The position numbers were made by a program, and so were the translations under genes. Below, one piece after another: positions 11,414-22,727 of a DNA stretch of 34,886 nt (its first letter is position 1; the number at the start of each line of letters is the position of its first letter). Source of the DNA: Fistulifera solaris (lineage: Eukaryota > Bacillariophyta > Bacillariophyceae > Naviculales > Stauroneidaceae); contig AP026174.1 of assembly GCA_030295235.1 (NCBI GenBank), positions 1-34,886 of the forward strand, in the 5' to 3' direction. Under the pieces are notes generated by a model. It was not told the origin of the DNA. It did no database searches and worked only from the letters and a program-made list of their open reading frames with translations.

Positions 11414-14400
11414 TCACCAAATGGACCCACCGAGGCCGTCACTGCCCCACTTGGGTGTCTGCTTCTTGTCGTCATCCGAAAAGCCAAATAAATGAACACC
11501 GAGGCCGTTGTCACCATGATCTGCAGTCAAAGGCAGCGGCTGGTTGTCCCATAGAGACGTGCCTTCGTTTTCACGATTCAGCGATTCTAAGCCAAGTCCT
11601 ATAGGGATCGGAAAATCATGCGGTTCGGAAGTTCCAAGACCGCTTAAAGCAAGCAAGGGATCAGGGGCATTCGAGGACGCAAACAACGACGAACCGAGTC
11701 TTTCGTTATCGCTCCTAAAGTTGTTGCTGCTTCCTAAGAACGCATGTTGAGCTGAAAGACTCGCGCCGTATTGATGATGCTGATGGGGCTCGTGAAAAGT
11801 GGGGAAATGCGGCATAGGATCGACACGATGTCCAGCTCCGAAGTGAGAAACGTGTCGATTCATATTACCAGAGCCTACCACGTTATGGGGATTATACCCT
11901 CCAAACAGCTGATGATGTTGATGGGGATCCAGTGAAGACTGATGCCCGATAGGGTTCATTTGTACGGTTGGATGCCCAATTGTCGCAGGGGACTTGGGTG
12001 TACCGAGGCCTTGCATTGCCATCGATTCCGAAATGGCCGGCGGACCAGGAGGCGCACCAAAACTAGTTCCGAACGCATTATTATGATTCCAGTTCGAGGA
12101 AACCGGCTCTTCGTACATAGTGGGTGGAACCTGAAATCCTGGCGGGGCGTTGCTGTGTGGCACAATCGTAGATCGAGTGGCAATGCTACCGAGCGTTGAA
12201 ACCGTAGCATCGTCATTAAAATCTCAATTGTGCGATGCTCAATGGAAGACGTAGCCGTTGACGATCCTTGAGCAGTCCCGCTGTTTGCAGCTTGCATGTC
12301 AGGCACCTCTTCTTCGCGAACCCGTTGCAAAGGCGGAGCAGACTTTCGCAATTCAAATGCTTCTCTTTCTCTGAACTAACAGGCACTGCGGGCCTCGTTG
12401 ACTTAGGTGGCTTAGACTCGGGCGCTCTCGGGAGACCCGCCATTCGATTGGGCCATTCACGATTTCGGCTTCTCATCTTTTTGAAAATCGGCTTTCATTT
12501 GCTGCTGAGGCTCGCTGTCTGTTTCGTATCCTTCTTCTTAGGCTGTTTGGAGCTCAAGACCCTCCGCCTTCACTTCAGTCTCCGTCTCACGCCGCGAGAC
12601 CTGATGGATCTCTTCTGCGCTCTCTTGCTGACCAAAATCCACGCGACAGCATTGTCAACGGTTGCACGACTATGACCACCGCAAGCGTTAATAGCAGCCT
12701 TGACATCTTCTTGTTGAAAACCCATGCCCAACAAGGCAGTCACTACCGGGTCCTCCCGAGGCACCACCGAGGGAGTCGTCCGATCGAATACTCCCGGGTG
12801 GTTTCTGTCTTCCCTACTTTGCAGCTCATCTTGGGGCTTCTTTTCTTCTTCCGAATTCGCTTACTCGGAGCCGCACCCATTTCGTTAGTCTCGTCTATTT
12901 TAGCGCCGGGAATGCTCGACTTGCTGCTCGTATCATTAGAAGTACTATTGTTTGTGGAGACATCGTCTTTCTTTGCCATGCTTTCATCCTTCTCGCATTC
13001 CCTTTAATCGTCTCGACTTCACGTTCAACTTTGGCAACAGTTGTTTTGTCAAGTAGTCCTCTTGCAACATCTTCGAGTCTTATCATTGCTTTACTCAACA
13101 AAGCCATGTAAAGCTTTTGATTACTTTTGTGCTCTTTGGAAAGCTCAAGCACGCCGTACCCAGTGTCTCCACGTCGTTGGCTTTCGAGAGCATCTTGCAC
13201 CAACTCACGGGCTGTAATTCCGTTTCCGGTCGATTTTGACCATGTGTGCGAAGATTTGGTCGGAGTATCCACTTGCAACCTGCATGGAATTTAAGCACAA
13301 CCAGATTTCCCGATATAGCAGAATAGTGAACTGCGTTCCATCCCGATTCTTGGCAAGTATCATTCAGTGTCACTTTTAATTTCATATCAGGAGGCCACAA
13401 AGTGTCGCTTGCGGCTCGCCCAGACTTCTTCGCTCCAGCCTTCTGCACGTATTCAGTCAATTCCTTGTTGACATGGCAAATTCGATCGACAAGTTCACTT
13501 TCACCCCACCATGAAGCAATATGAAGCACGCTTCTTCCGATGGTCGAAATAGGTGTCAATAAGAGGAGAGGACGTAGTCTGAGAATGAACCGAGCCAGAC
13601 ACAATCGTGCAGCCTGTCCCTTCTGCCGATGTTTCACAAACAAAGGAAGTAATTCTTCCAGATGCGGTTCCAAAGGATTCGCCTTCTCATAATCCTGTAA
13701 TAAGGGCGAGTGTTCCAAAATATCTTCCAAAAGCGACACAGATGCAGAGGAATTTTGACAAACTTGTTGAAAGGTGGCGATAACTGCTGTGCGCCACGAA
13801 ACGATTGCTTTCTTTCTGGCAAGAAATAGCTGCTCCGCCTTTTGAAGCGCGGCCTGATTCAATTCTTCGACCTTTTAGCGGCTTCGTTATTTGGAATCGC
13901 GACAGCTCTTTCTTTCTTGTTCCTTCGAAAGTTCTTGCGTGTTCGTTCTTCGTGTTCGAGCGCCTCTTCTACGGCGACACGTTCGAGCGCATCCCATTCG
14001 AAAGGAGCGATTCCTTTCGATCCTGTAACCTTTTCATCGTCTCCCTCCAGAGATGATACATACTGTGTCGGAGGCGCCTGTTTATCTTCCGCCGGTATAT
14101 CTTCCAGCGCCGGTAGACCTTCCAAAGAGTTGTCCTCATCGACCGTGTTTGACAAAGGAGGCAACGTTTCCGTATTCGGCCAGGTCAAATCATCTGGCCA
14201 TCCGCCGGGAGGAGGAGGAATATCAGCCGGAAACTGAAACAAATGACTTCGGTTTTGTTTTCAGTACCGGCGGTGGCTTGGTTTCATTGAGTCGCTCCGT
14301 GTTCATTTGCAGTCCCATGATCTCGACAAACATGCTCATTAGTGCTTTCATTTCTTTCTCCGTGCAAGGCAAACCCGGCGGCTTTTCGGTAACGAACTCT

Positions 14401-14581
14401 TGCTGCTGTCATGAATCAAGTTACCAAATTGAATACGTAAATCACGTCCTGCATTCGCTCCGAGACTAGCCACCGACTGCAAGTACTCCGCCGCTTCACT
14501 GGGAAGCATTGACTTTGCCTCCTGATTTCCCAATTTGACTTGAATCATGCGCTTTTTCGGATTGTGATTCGTCGACTCCAT
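11414..14581 (-). CDS. Large ankyrin-repeat and UBA-domain protein (frameshifted)
   Basis: Minus-strand frames chain from ATG 14581 to TGA 11414-11416, giving about 1,050 residues. Order: a basic/hydrophilic N-terminus; Pro-rich and acidic linker (PADIPPPPGGWPDDLTW, about 14240); a charged helical segment (EEALEHEERTRKNFRRNKKER); an alpha-helical region; two recognisable ankyrin-type repeats (GRSVLHIASWWGESELVDRI, SGWNAVHYSAISGNLVVLK, about 13300-13560); a polar Lys-rich linker; a UBA-like domain (DPVVTALLGMGFQQEDVKAA ... AVAWIL, about 12620-12750); then a long disordered His/Gly/Asn/Pro-rich tail. The UBA domain suggests ubiquitin binding and the ankyrins a protein partner. No catalytic motif was seen and I do not know a named family with this architecture. 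At least eight frame switches, mostly apparent missing bases. The 3' end converges with the glutaredoxin gene (131 bp apart). Confidence 0.65.
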
Positions 14582-14926
14582 TCTACAAATAGTATCGTTT
14601 TATTCAAGCATACAGTGAAATCGAAAAGCAGCAAGGAATCACAAGAATACCAGGTAGACTAGATTTCGCAGTCGCTTGTATTGTTGCTGTGTTTGAGATG
14701 CGAGCGACGCCGTCCACTGGAACGCGCGCTGCCCGCCTTTTCGAAATGGAGAATAAGCGGGACTAAATATAATTTAGTCGCCACTTACGGGAAAACTAAC
14801 ACCTTTATTGTCACTGACGCCTGTATGGCGAAAATGTGTAACCGTCGTGATGATGATCCGATGCGGACGACAGATATCTCGTTTTGGCAATCAAAGCTTT
14901 CATTTTCGTTGAAATTAAATAAAATA
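14582..14926. other. Upstream region of the ankyrin/UBA gene
   Basis: 345 bp with no supported gene. It holds the presumed promoter of the minus-strand gene and may include a more diverged neighbour of the satellite that follows. Confidence 0.35.
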
Positions 14927-15620
14927 CAACGCTTCGAATGTCTACTCAATTTCACATAGCTCTCGTAGGGAATTTATCGACAGAGGGGTACCGGATGTTG
15001 AGTAATTTCGATCACACCGTTATCCGCATTTCTCGGACACCAATATCAACCATACTTTGCCCAACATTGCTAATGCGTGAAATTAGACAGTAATCAAAAC
15101 TAGACTAATCTGTGATACAAGAATTAGTAGAAAGATACAACGCTTCCTTTGTCTACGCGTATTTTACGTAACCGCCGTAGGAAATTTATCTCTGCAGGGG
15201 TACCCGGAGATTGCATTTTCCACCATCATTCAAATTTTTCGATTTACGGTGCACAGACGTCAGCCTTATATTGCGCAACGTATGGGCACCGTAGCGGTCA
15301 GTAATAGTCGCCACCGATTTGAAGACAAAGGATGACGGAACGAACAATCCAACGCTTCGAATGTCTACTCATTTTCACGTAGCTCTCGTGGGGAAATTTA
15401 TCGACAGAGGTACCCGGATGTTGTGTAATTTCGATCACACCGTTATCCGCATTTCTCGGACACCAATATCAACATACTTTGCCCAACATTGCTAATGCGT
15501 GAAATTAGACGGTAATCAAAACTAGACTAATCTGTGATACAAGAATTAGTAGAAAGATACAACGCTTCCTTTGTCTACGCGTATTTTACGTAACCGCCGT
15601 AGGAAAGTTATCGATTGATT
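14927..15620. repeat. 211-bp tandem satellite with 422-bp higher-order repeat
   Basis: The word CAACGCTTC recurs at 14927, 15138, 15350 and 15560, giving steps of 211, 212 and 210 bp. Units 1 and 3 are nearly identical (TCGAATGTCTACTCA..), as are units 2 and 4 (CTTTGTCTACGCGTATTTT..), while 1 and 2 are only distantly alike. This gives an A-B-A-B arrangement. Unit 4 is cut off after about 60 bp. Confidence 0.85.
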
Positions 15621-15680
15621 AGACGGGCGAAAATGAAGAAACACAATAGCGATTCCAATACTATGGCTCATCCAATCGAA

Positions 15681-15725
15681 CTAGTCTAGTCTAGTCTAGT
15701 CTAGTCTAGTCTAGTCTAGCCTAGT
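15681..15725. repeat. CTAGT pentanucleotide microsatellite
   Basis: About nine CTAGT units, the last with one substitution (CTAGC). Confidence 0.9.
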
Positions 15726-16189
15726 GAATTTGGCGATATCTTGGGGACAATGTTTTCGGTGACCGCTTGGACTGACTAGTTGTGAGGCTAATGCAGCGTA
15801 TGAACTGCGAATAAACGATTGAGGGCTATGTAGCATTTCTGCTCGGGAAAATTCATGTCTAGACATAGTCTAAGGTCTAGACTACATTATTCATCGTTCC
15901 CCTTGCTTTGTGTTTCACTGATCGTCCGTCGTCCGTCGTTGGTTCGAAGTCCGACGTCCGACGAAGTTCTTTTCGAAATACTATGATGCCAAGAGTAGAT
16001 CAGTAGACAATGTACGAAGGGACTACGTCAAACAATTATTTTGCCACTCATCGCAAAGGGCGGACGAGTGTTTTCGGCATCTTCTTTTATGCCACTTCTG
16101 TCATACGAAAGGATATCCTTTTCATTTTGTTTATCATTAACATCCTGCAAAGGTAGCCCATCGACCAACATTTACAGCGACCACGCCGT
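15726..16189. other. Upstream region of the CSRNP-like gene
   Basis: Contains small inverted words (GTCTAGAC at about 15858 and 15882) and a CGTCCGT/CCGACGT-rich patch (about 15922-15965). No gene is supported. The last part is presumably the promoter of the following gene. Confidence 0.35.
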
Positions 16190-17398
16190 ATGGCTCCGCC
16201 TCCGCCTTCGAAATCTTATCTTTGGAAGTTTGATGACGATTCATCAACCGCTTCTTCTTCTACCGACGACTCGTCTCCTTCGTCTCCTCATGTCATTCAT
16301 TACCATCCGTCTAAGGAGACGAAAAACTCCGATTATGTTTCTTCTACAGGCGCATCCGCCACGAAACTTGAAGAACAGCAATCAAGCAAGTCTAGACGAA
16401 ACCAGAAGAATAAGCGGAAAAGAAGAATAAGAAGAAGAACAAACATATCGCAGCTTCTCCAGCAGTCACAGAGAAACCGGCATATTCGGAAAGACGTGTA
16501 ACATTCAATCAAGTTGTCGTACGAGAATTCAAACGCTGTCTAGGCGAAGGTGTACCTGGCGACGGTGGGTGGCCTTTGGGTATGGAGATGAAGGCTTGCT
16601 TCTCGCAAACTCTGAAAATTGAAGACTATGAAACTGCCAAGGCTGAGAAACTGCAGCGCCGCTGGAAGGAATGCTATCCAGATCGTGGCGATAAAATACC
16701 CGAGACGCTGGAAACAAGGCCTTTCGACTACAAACGTGGAGTCAGCAATCTTTTGTTTCGATCTCTCCCCGAGCACAATCGAATGAAAGTGCTTCTGGCC
16801 TCGGGTGAGCATGAAGTCCACCACTCCTCCAGTGCGCCTGTTCACAAACGCCGAGCACGCTCGAAATCGGTTACAGAGGAGTACTCGGATGATTTTCCAC
16901 AAGTTGATGTCTTGCATGTTCGTAATGAATTGGAAAATATTCGGGCAAGTCGCACTATGGAGGGCCATACCGGATGTACATGCCGCAAATTGCATGTTTA
17001 TATACCGCCCCGGGTGGCGGCGGTAAGCTCATAGTCGTCGTCTGTCGGTGCACAAGGTCATTGAGGAATTGCGCAAACGCCACAAATTGCCCACAGAAAA
17101 TAAAAGTCGAGAAGAGTTGGAGCTACTTTTACACTCGATTGTAGCGGAAGAGCCATGCTGTACCCACGATTGTCCTTGTACACAGAACGGTATCAACTGT
17201 CAAGTCGACGCATGTTCTTGTTGGTTGGCGTCCCACATGGAGGACAAGAAAGCAAGCAATTCTGTGCCCAATAAGAATATCCGAGAACGGTGTGGCAACA
17301 GATACGGCATGTACGCTATTGATGAATCTTTAGTTGACGCCGAGCGGAGACATCAGATTAGGATGTACTGTCAAGTGATAGGCGAAAAACAACAGTGA
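16190..17398 (+). CDS. CSRNP-like Cys/Ser-rich nuclear protein (frameshifted)
   Basis: From ATG 16190: a Ser-rich N-terminus (about 65 residues), a strongly basic Lys/Arg stretch (about 16395-16450, possible nuclear localisation signal), then a conserved block starting RRVTFNQVVVREFKRCLGEG. Next come GGWPLGMEMK, RPFDYKRGVSNLLFRSLPEH and LLASGEHEV, a first Cys cluster (TGCTCRKL), and a second cluster (CCTHDCPCTQNGINCQVDACSCW ending with ERCGNRYGMY; quoted in parts because of length). The order of VTF.., LLxASG, CxC, NGINCQVD and CGNxxG matches the N-terminal domain of animal Cys/Ser-rich nuclear proteins (AXUD1/CSRNP), which are DNA-binding transcription factors. Frame switches near 16445 and twice near 17015-17030. 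Stop TGA 17396-17398. Possibly a zinc-binding transcription factor; function in diatoms is unknown. Confidence 0.7.
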
Positions 17399-17831
17399 TG
17401 AAATACAGAGGTTAGGGGTTAGGAGAGACGCTCAAAGCAAGAATCTTAGATGTTAATTAGGATCTTCTACGTAGTTACATTGTTTTCAATCGATGATGCG
17501 TATACAAGGTGTATATGTTAATGAAATGATTTTGTTTACTTCGAAAAAGCTTCGTATGTCTTCCAAATATTCGACGAAAGATATTTCGAAGTTTTTCCCG
17601 ACTGGATCAAGTCATGAGTCGTTGCAAATCCAGTACGACACGCATTGGACGACCCTTCGCCAACGTGACGAAAAACAGCGAACGAACGAACGAACGAACG
17701 AACGAAGAGCGAAGACATCAAAATCAACAGCAACAACAAGCATTCATTTGATGCGAAGATGCTTTCAATCGACTACTTATAATATCGCATTTTCACATCA
17801 TTTCTTATTCATTCAAAGTTAAAAGCTGTGT
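17399..17831. other. Intergenic with GAAC microsatellite
   Basis: Contains a short AGGTTAGGGGTTAGG telomere-like word (17409-17423) and about six GAAC/CGAA units (17679-17705). It may contain an unrecognised first exon of the PH-START gene. Confidence 0.4.
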
Positions 17832-19433
17832 TTGATAATTCCCGCAGCAGCCTTTGTGGCGGTTACTTTTGGCTGGATAAAGTGTCCGACGGAGGAGCGA
17901 AAACACAGAGACGTATTCGAGTTAGAAGAATATTTTGAAGAAGACGAAGAAAGTGAATCATCAGCTGAAATTTACAGTGTTATTTCGGAAATGAATCAAC
18001 ATTATCAAGGAGAGTTGTGGAAGCGCCGCGATGTATTCAAACAAAGTTGGCGACCGCGCTGGTTTGTGATACAGCCTGAGGAAAAGCTTTTGACATATTA
18101 TCTCTTGACCTCTCAAAGTCGCCCCGCAAACGCAACACCCACATCTTTACAACGCTCCCCTTCTTCACACGTATCAGCTAGGAGTCGTACAATATCAGTT
18201 GATAGCTTGGCGTCTGAGCAGAGCTTAGACTACGATGTTTTACCGCGGGGTCTTTGTCGCTTGAGAATTGTACAGTTTCCAAGAATGGGGTTTCGGTGAA
18301 GAATGATCTATTCATGTTCACGGTCGTGTCATCTAGAAATGAAAAGTATTATTTAGCCGCACGGAGCGACGCTGCAAGAAGCGACTGGATGCAGCGGATC
18401 ATAGCTGCGAGTCGTGGGCAATCATCACCATTGTCAAGGACCTTACCTCGGACTCCTCCTCCCGAAGTATGTACTCCATCTCGCTTGGATAGAGCAACGC
18501 CACGGTCGGGAAGTAGACGTATTGCTCACTGGGACGATGTCTTACAGGAAGGACCGTATTCGCTGAATGTACCAGAGGCACTGACGAATCGTTTACGTCA
18601 AACTATGGAGAAATATCTCTCGGTAGCTGCACAAGACAAGACTAACAATTGGACGATTCTACAACCAAAGAAACGATTAAGAGGCGGTCATTCTTACGAA
18701 ACTCTATCTCGAACCTATCCGGATGGCCATGGTATGATTTTTACGGTTGCGGAATTTCGCAACATTACGCCAACACAACTATTTTCCACGTCTATTGATC
18801 CGTCGCGTCGAAAGCGCATGGAACCCACTCTCTCTGATGCAAAACGATTGCATGTTTATAATCCTCATACTTTTTGGATGTCTACCAGTTTCGCGGTGTT
18901 TGGCCGGTAGCGTCTCGGGAGTTCGCCGTGGTGGTGCATTGGCAAGTTGTGCAATGGAAGTCCGCTCCAGCCATAATTGCGTATAGTTTTACGTGTCCTG
19001 AGGCAGAGCAAGCTGCTCCTGAATCTACCTCGAAAGCTGTTCGTGCAAAGTTGATCATTAATTTTGGAATTATTGAGGCCACCGATACAGGGAGTCGTTG
19101 GACGCGCATAGCATCTTTTGACTTGATGGGTGGTATCAGCCAAAGCCTATCGAATGTCGTTCTTATGCAGCAATCCGCGATGCCAGAACTACTACTGAAG
19201 TACTTTGAGCAAACAAAAGTGCCTAGTGCTACTACAATTTTATCCAACGAGTCTATTCGTGAAATGATCATCGGTCCTATTTTGGGAATTGGGAATACTG
19301 GCGCGAGACGACAACTCAATTTCATTCCCCGGTCCCGGAGTCGCCGGATATCACGTCCTTAAGTGACTTGAGCGAGAAATCAGCGTCAAAAGAAGTTCTT
19401 AGTCCATCTCCAACATTTCAAGCCGGGCATTGA
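17832..19433 (+). CDS. PH-START lipid-transfer protein (frameshifted)
   Basis: The open frame at 17832 lacks an ATG before 17991, so an upstream exon or frameshift is likely; an acidic stretch (EEYFEEDEESESS) precedes the first domain. The PH domain (about 18000-18410) runs from YQGELWKRRDVFKQSWRPRW through LENCTVSKN to RSDWMQRI. A Ser/Pro linker follows, then a START domain (about 18590-19260) with WTILQPKKRL, FRNITPTQLFSTSIDPSRRK, VYQFRGVWPVASREFAVV and IASFDLMGG. PH domains bind phosphoinositides and START domains carry lipids, so a role in non-vesicular lipid transfer at membrane contacts (as for CERT/STARD11) is a family-based inference. Frame changes near 18265, 18873 (T run 18871-18875) and 19315. 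After the last one the frame ends at TGA 19431-19433. Confidence 0.8.
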
Positions 19434-19453
19434 TCCTCGTTTTGCCACTTTTG

Positions 19454-20214
19454 ATTTACTTATCGTTGTCTCTTGTCCATCGAGAATTTTAGCCTTTTGG
19501 TGCTTTTGTATCGCGGTCTTTCTTGCAATACGCCAAACCGTTTGTTTGCACTTGGTACAAGGGCCCGTCCTTTCGCGTGGTCTCGGCGGAACCCTTTGAC
19601 ATCTACTGTCACGTGTCGAATATCGGTACCAGCTAAGGGCATTCGTCGCTACTTGACTAATTCGAAAGAAGACAATGAAGCGACGGCTTTTTCATCAGGA
19701 TATTACGCACGTGCATCTCCTCATATCTGCAATTGCCAAGGCTCTAACGAAAGAAAAGCAACTATGCGTGGGACATCACTACGTACCCTGGCTGATGATT
19801 GATACGGCGGTAGACACTTCATCAGAACCCATTACTGTTTCAGTCTCTGAAAATGGTGGAAGCGTTATCAATTTGAAAAATGTGCAAGAGCGCACTGTAC
19901 AAAGTATTGCAGACGAGCTCGCTGACGCTGAGAACGACAGAGATCGTGGCTATGTTTCTGCGCACTACCCTAAACTTGGTCAATGCTTGGTAGTTGCGTC
20001 CCATGATACAAGTCTCGTTACAGTTGATGCCGTAGTGTCGGCTCGTCCCGAAGTTTCCATTGTGGCTGTTGTCGAGAAGGACGGGAGAACCAACAATTCA
20101 CTGATTATATCACTCACAATGGTGGTTCCAATAACTGCTGATGTATCTGCTTGTCGTCGCTATGCAGCCGATGTTCAACAACATTTGCAATTCCCGGAAT
20201 TATGCGACAATTAA
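19454..20214 (+). CDS. 2-oxoacid dehydrogenase E2-like acyltransferase-fold protein
   Basis: The best part runs from the ATG at 19675 to TAA 20212-20214 (179 residues). HLLISAIAKALTKEKQLC is like the first helix of the E2 (CAT-like) domain, INLKNVQERTVQSIADEL is like the VIRDAdxxSLxEIAxEI segment, and SLIISLTMVVPITADVSA sits where the E2 core has its Sxx-DHRVxDG motif. The catalytic HxxxD of true E2 enzymes is absent there (VVPITADV). Upstream, in another frame, ISVPAKGIRRYLTNSKEDNE fits the preceding helix, and an Arg/Ser-rich, acid-poor sequence could be an organellar presequence. A frame switch is needed near 19680. No lipoyl domain is visible. The gene starts about 20 bp after the PH-START stop. 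Either a non-catalytic relative or a misread one. Confidence 0.42.
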
Positions 20215-20265
20215 AAGTTTCTATGCATTGACATTTGGACTATTATGAAGTTCTGAAGTAGGGAG

Positions 20266-22727
20266 CTACTGTCGTTTTCGCAGTAGCCTCCGTAGAAACC
20301 CTCGTCGTCGCTTCCGTTCTCCGCCTAGTATACGGCGAATTTCTTCTACCTGTTTTTCTTCTTGGTTCATGTAATCCAGCGTTATGCGCTTGAGTTTTCA
20401 AGTTTGATTGGGTCGGTAACGTCGATTGGAAATTCATCGGGTAAACCCAGCACCGGGTTTAATCGAAAATAACGAGTCATGGACGATGTTTTACTTCCTA
20501 GGCTTACGGCTGCTGGATTGCCCAAGATATCTTCCAGTATATGGTGCGTTTGCTCCCCATCACACGCGCTATTGACTATTTGACCTATTATCCCGTCCCA
20601 GCCGATACGAGGAGCACTTTTCTGTTCGACGAAAGCGCCAGTTCCGACGCTCACTAGAAGCTCAATCGGAATATCAGGGAACAGTGTTCTGGCCTCATGG
20701 ATTGCCACTGCACTAGGATTGCTTGAAACGATTCCACCGTCCGCGTATATCTCACCTCCCATCATGACCGGCGAAGACTGTCGGTGCGGCAGTGGATGCC
20801 CGTAACGCGAAACGTTGTAGGACACGAAACGACCCTGGATATCGCGAGCCAGTGGTGGTGTCTGCTCCAGGCGCTTTGGGAGACACGCGCTTACGCGCAT
20901 AAACGGCATTTCGAATGATCGGGTGTTCCAACTCAAGTCCGAGTCCCAACTCTTCTCGTGCTTTGTCAGGATTGATAACAAAAGAGTCAGCTAATTCTCC
21001 ATTCGCATAATTATAGTTTCTCATCAACGACACATGAGTCGGTGTAGAGGACATTTTGGACGTGACGCAGAACACCAATGGGACCGTGGGATCTGCTCGT
21101 GAATCCAACATGATCTCATCTCGAAGAATATCCGTTAGCACTTTCATAAAATGAGCTTCATCGTAACTCGCTGTAGTAAAAACATGAGTGGAGTACTCAG
21201 CGCCGATTTCACGAAGATTTGTTTGATGAGTTGATTATAGCGTTCCACCGCCTCGGCACACGTCTCTTGTCGAATGGCGGTGAAAACGCAATGATCCCAC
21301 CGGTGGACGTGCCGGCCACGATATCAAAGCAATCGGCGACCTCTGCACCGTTTCCAATCTTTTCCATAAGATCTCGGACCGCAGTGACGGCAACCATCCC
21401 ACGTGATCCACCACCATCAAAGAGAGAATGCGAAGGCCGCGCTGACCCGGTGTCTTTGGAGTCCACTGGTTGTAGCCAATAGCTGCTAATATTTGATTGG
21501 CTATTCGTTTGACGTTTGCATTCAGATCTTTACCAAGAGTTGCTGCCTCTAGAAATGGTCTTCGCAATGTCCGACGCCCGCGTGCTTTTCGTTGCCACAA
21601 CCATTTTGCCATTTCACCAGGATATCGAACCCAGCGTCTAGCCTTTTCTTTACGAGCGTATGATGAACATCCCAGGACAGCATCCGCAAGACCATTCGTA
21701 GATCGTATCGCATCAATCGCGTTGTCACTAGATACCACCATCGCCAGCAAAGTTGACAAACGTAGAGCTTGGATCGCAGTCGGATCTCGCGTTGATTTCT
21801 TCGAAACTTATTATCTGTATACTCATTGGCATGCTGTAGTATATCGGAGAAGTCCCTCATAAGACCTCCTTTCCAAGCGGCGTTGGCACGCAATGTTGTA
21901 TCCGTAATGACGGCAGCCAAGTCCAACGACAACACCGATACATCTCGAAATGACACGACACGCACTGCAAGCTGCACGATACGCTTGTTCCGTACTTTCC
22001 AATGTGTAAGCAGTGGAAGAATCAGCTTGTTCTGGCGATACTTTTGAATGGCCATCGCTCCATGACGAATGATTTCGAGTAGAGGAAACAGACCGTCTGT
22101 TTCACGAGCCAGTAATTTCCACTGTTCGACTGTTTCGGTACTCGCTAAAATATTTAGTGCCAAGAAACGCATATCACGACTCAGACGTCCTCCTTCGGAA
22201 GGAGTATCAGCAATGGAAAGCGGGATGTCTTTGACTGTCTTGTAATGACTTCGATAAAGAGAACTCATCGGTAACACTTGGATCGGTGTCTGCATTTGCT
22301 CCGCGCCATCGAGCCATTTGACTGATCCATCCAGTTCTTTCGCAGTCTCCCAGTCCAGTACAGGTATTTCTTCAACATAATCAGATTCTGGTAACGTACC
22401 CTTTTTGTTGTGTCGTTCGCTTTTATAGCAGGACGGTCCAGATCCACCACCCCCCTGAAAATCACCTCTTCTTTGCATCTGCAATAACAGATTACCGAAA
22501 GAACCCGACGCAACCGATTCCCAATCATTTAAAGTTTCCACAGCCGTGCTCTCTTGTGTACTATTGTTGTTGCTGGCGACAGTGCTAGAATCTTTTGCGA
22601 AGATACGCATAAAGAATGTTGTCGCTGCGAAGCACTGAAAACGAACGTCGTCGACGGCATTGTCCATCCGTTGACGTGCACACGCCAGAAAAGCATGAAA
22701 AGAAAACACATAGCAAAACCCTCTCAT
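20266..22727 (-). CDS. Patatin-like phospholipase (frameshifted)
   Basis: Minus-strand frames chain from ATG 22727 to TAG 20266-20268, giving about 820 residues. The N-terminus (MRGFCYVFSFHAFLACA) is hydrophobic and may be a signal peptide or anchor. A helical, Leu-rich middle (about 21650-22220) looks like armadillo/HEAT-type helices. The patatin domain follows: LRILSL then DGGGSRGMV (oxyanion loop, Asp codon about 21418), GTSTGG (nucleophile Ser about 21305-21307), and ADGG (catalytic Asp about 20739-20741) followed by SNPSA. The C-terminus is basic (GERKRRRGFLRRLLRKRQ). Ser-Asp dyad patatins hydrolyse acyl chains from phospho- or galactolipids; helical-repeat plus patatin resembles PNPLA8/iPLA2-gamma. 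Frame switches near 21740, 21420, 21230, 20960 and 20390. Confidence 0.85.

Noticed and set aside
12268-12675. 135-residue plus-strand ORF, Leu- and Phe-rich, looking membrane-like
   Set aside because: Antisense of the ankyrin/UBA gene; the minus-strand frames give a recognisable UBA domain and continuous linkers.
18882-19325. 147-residue minus-strand ORF opposite the START domain
   Set aside because: Shadow of the START coding frame, which carries VWPVASREF and other family motifs.
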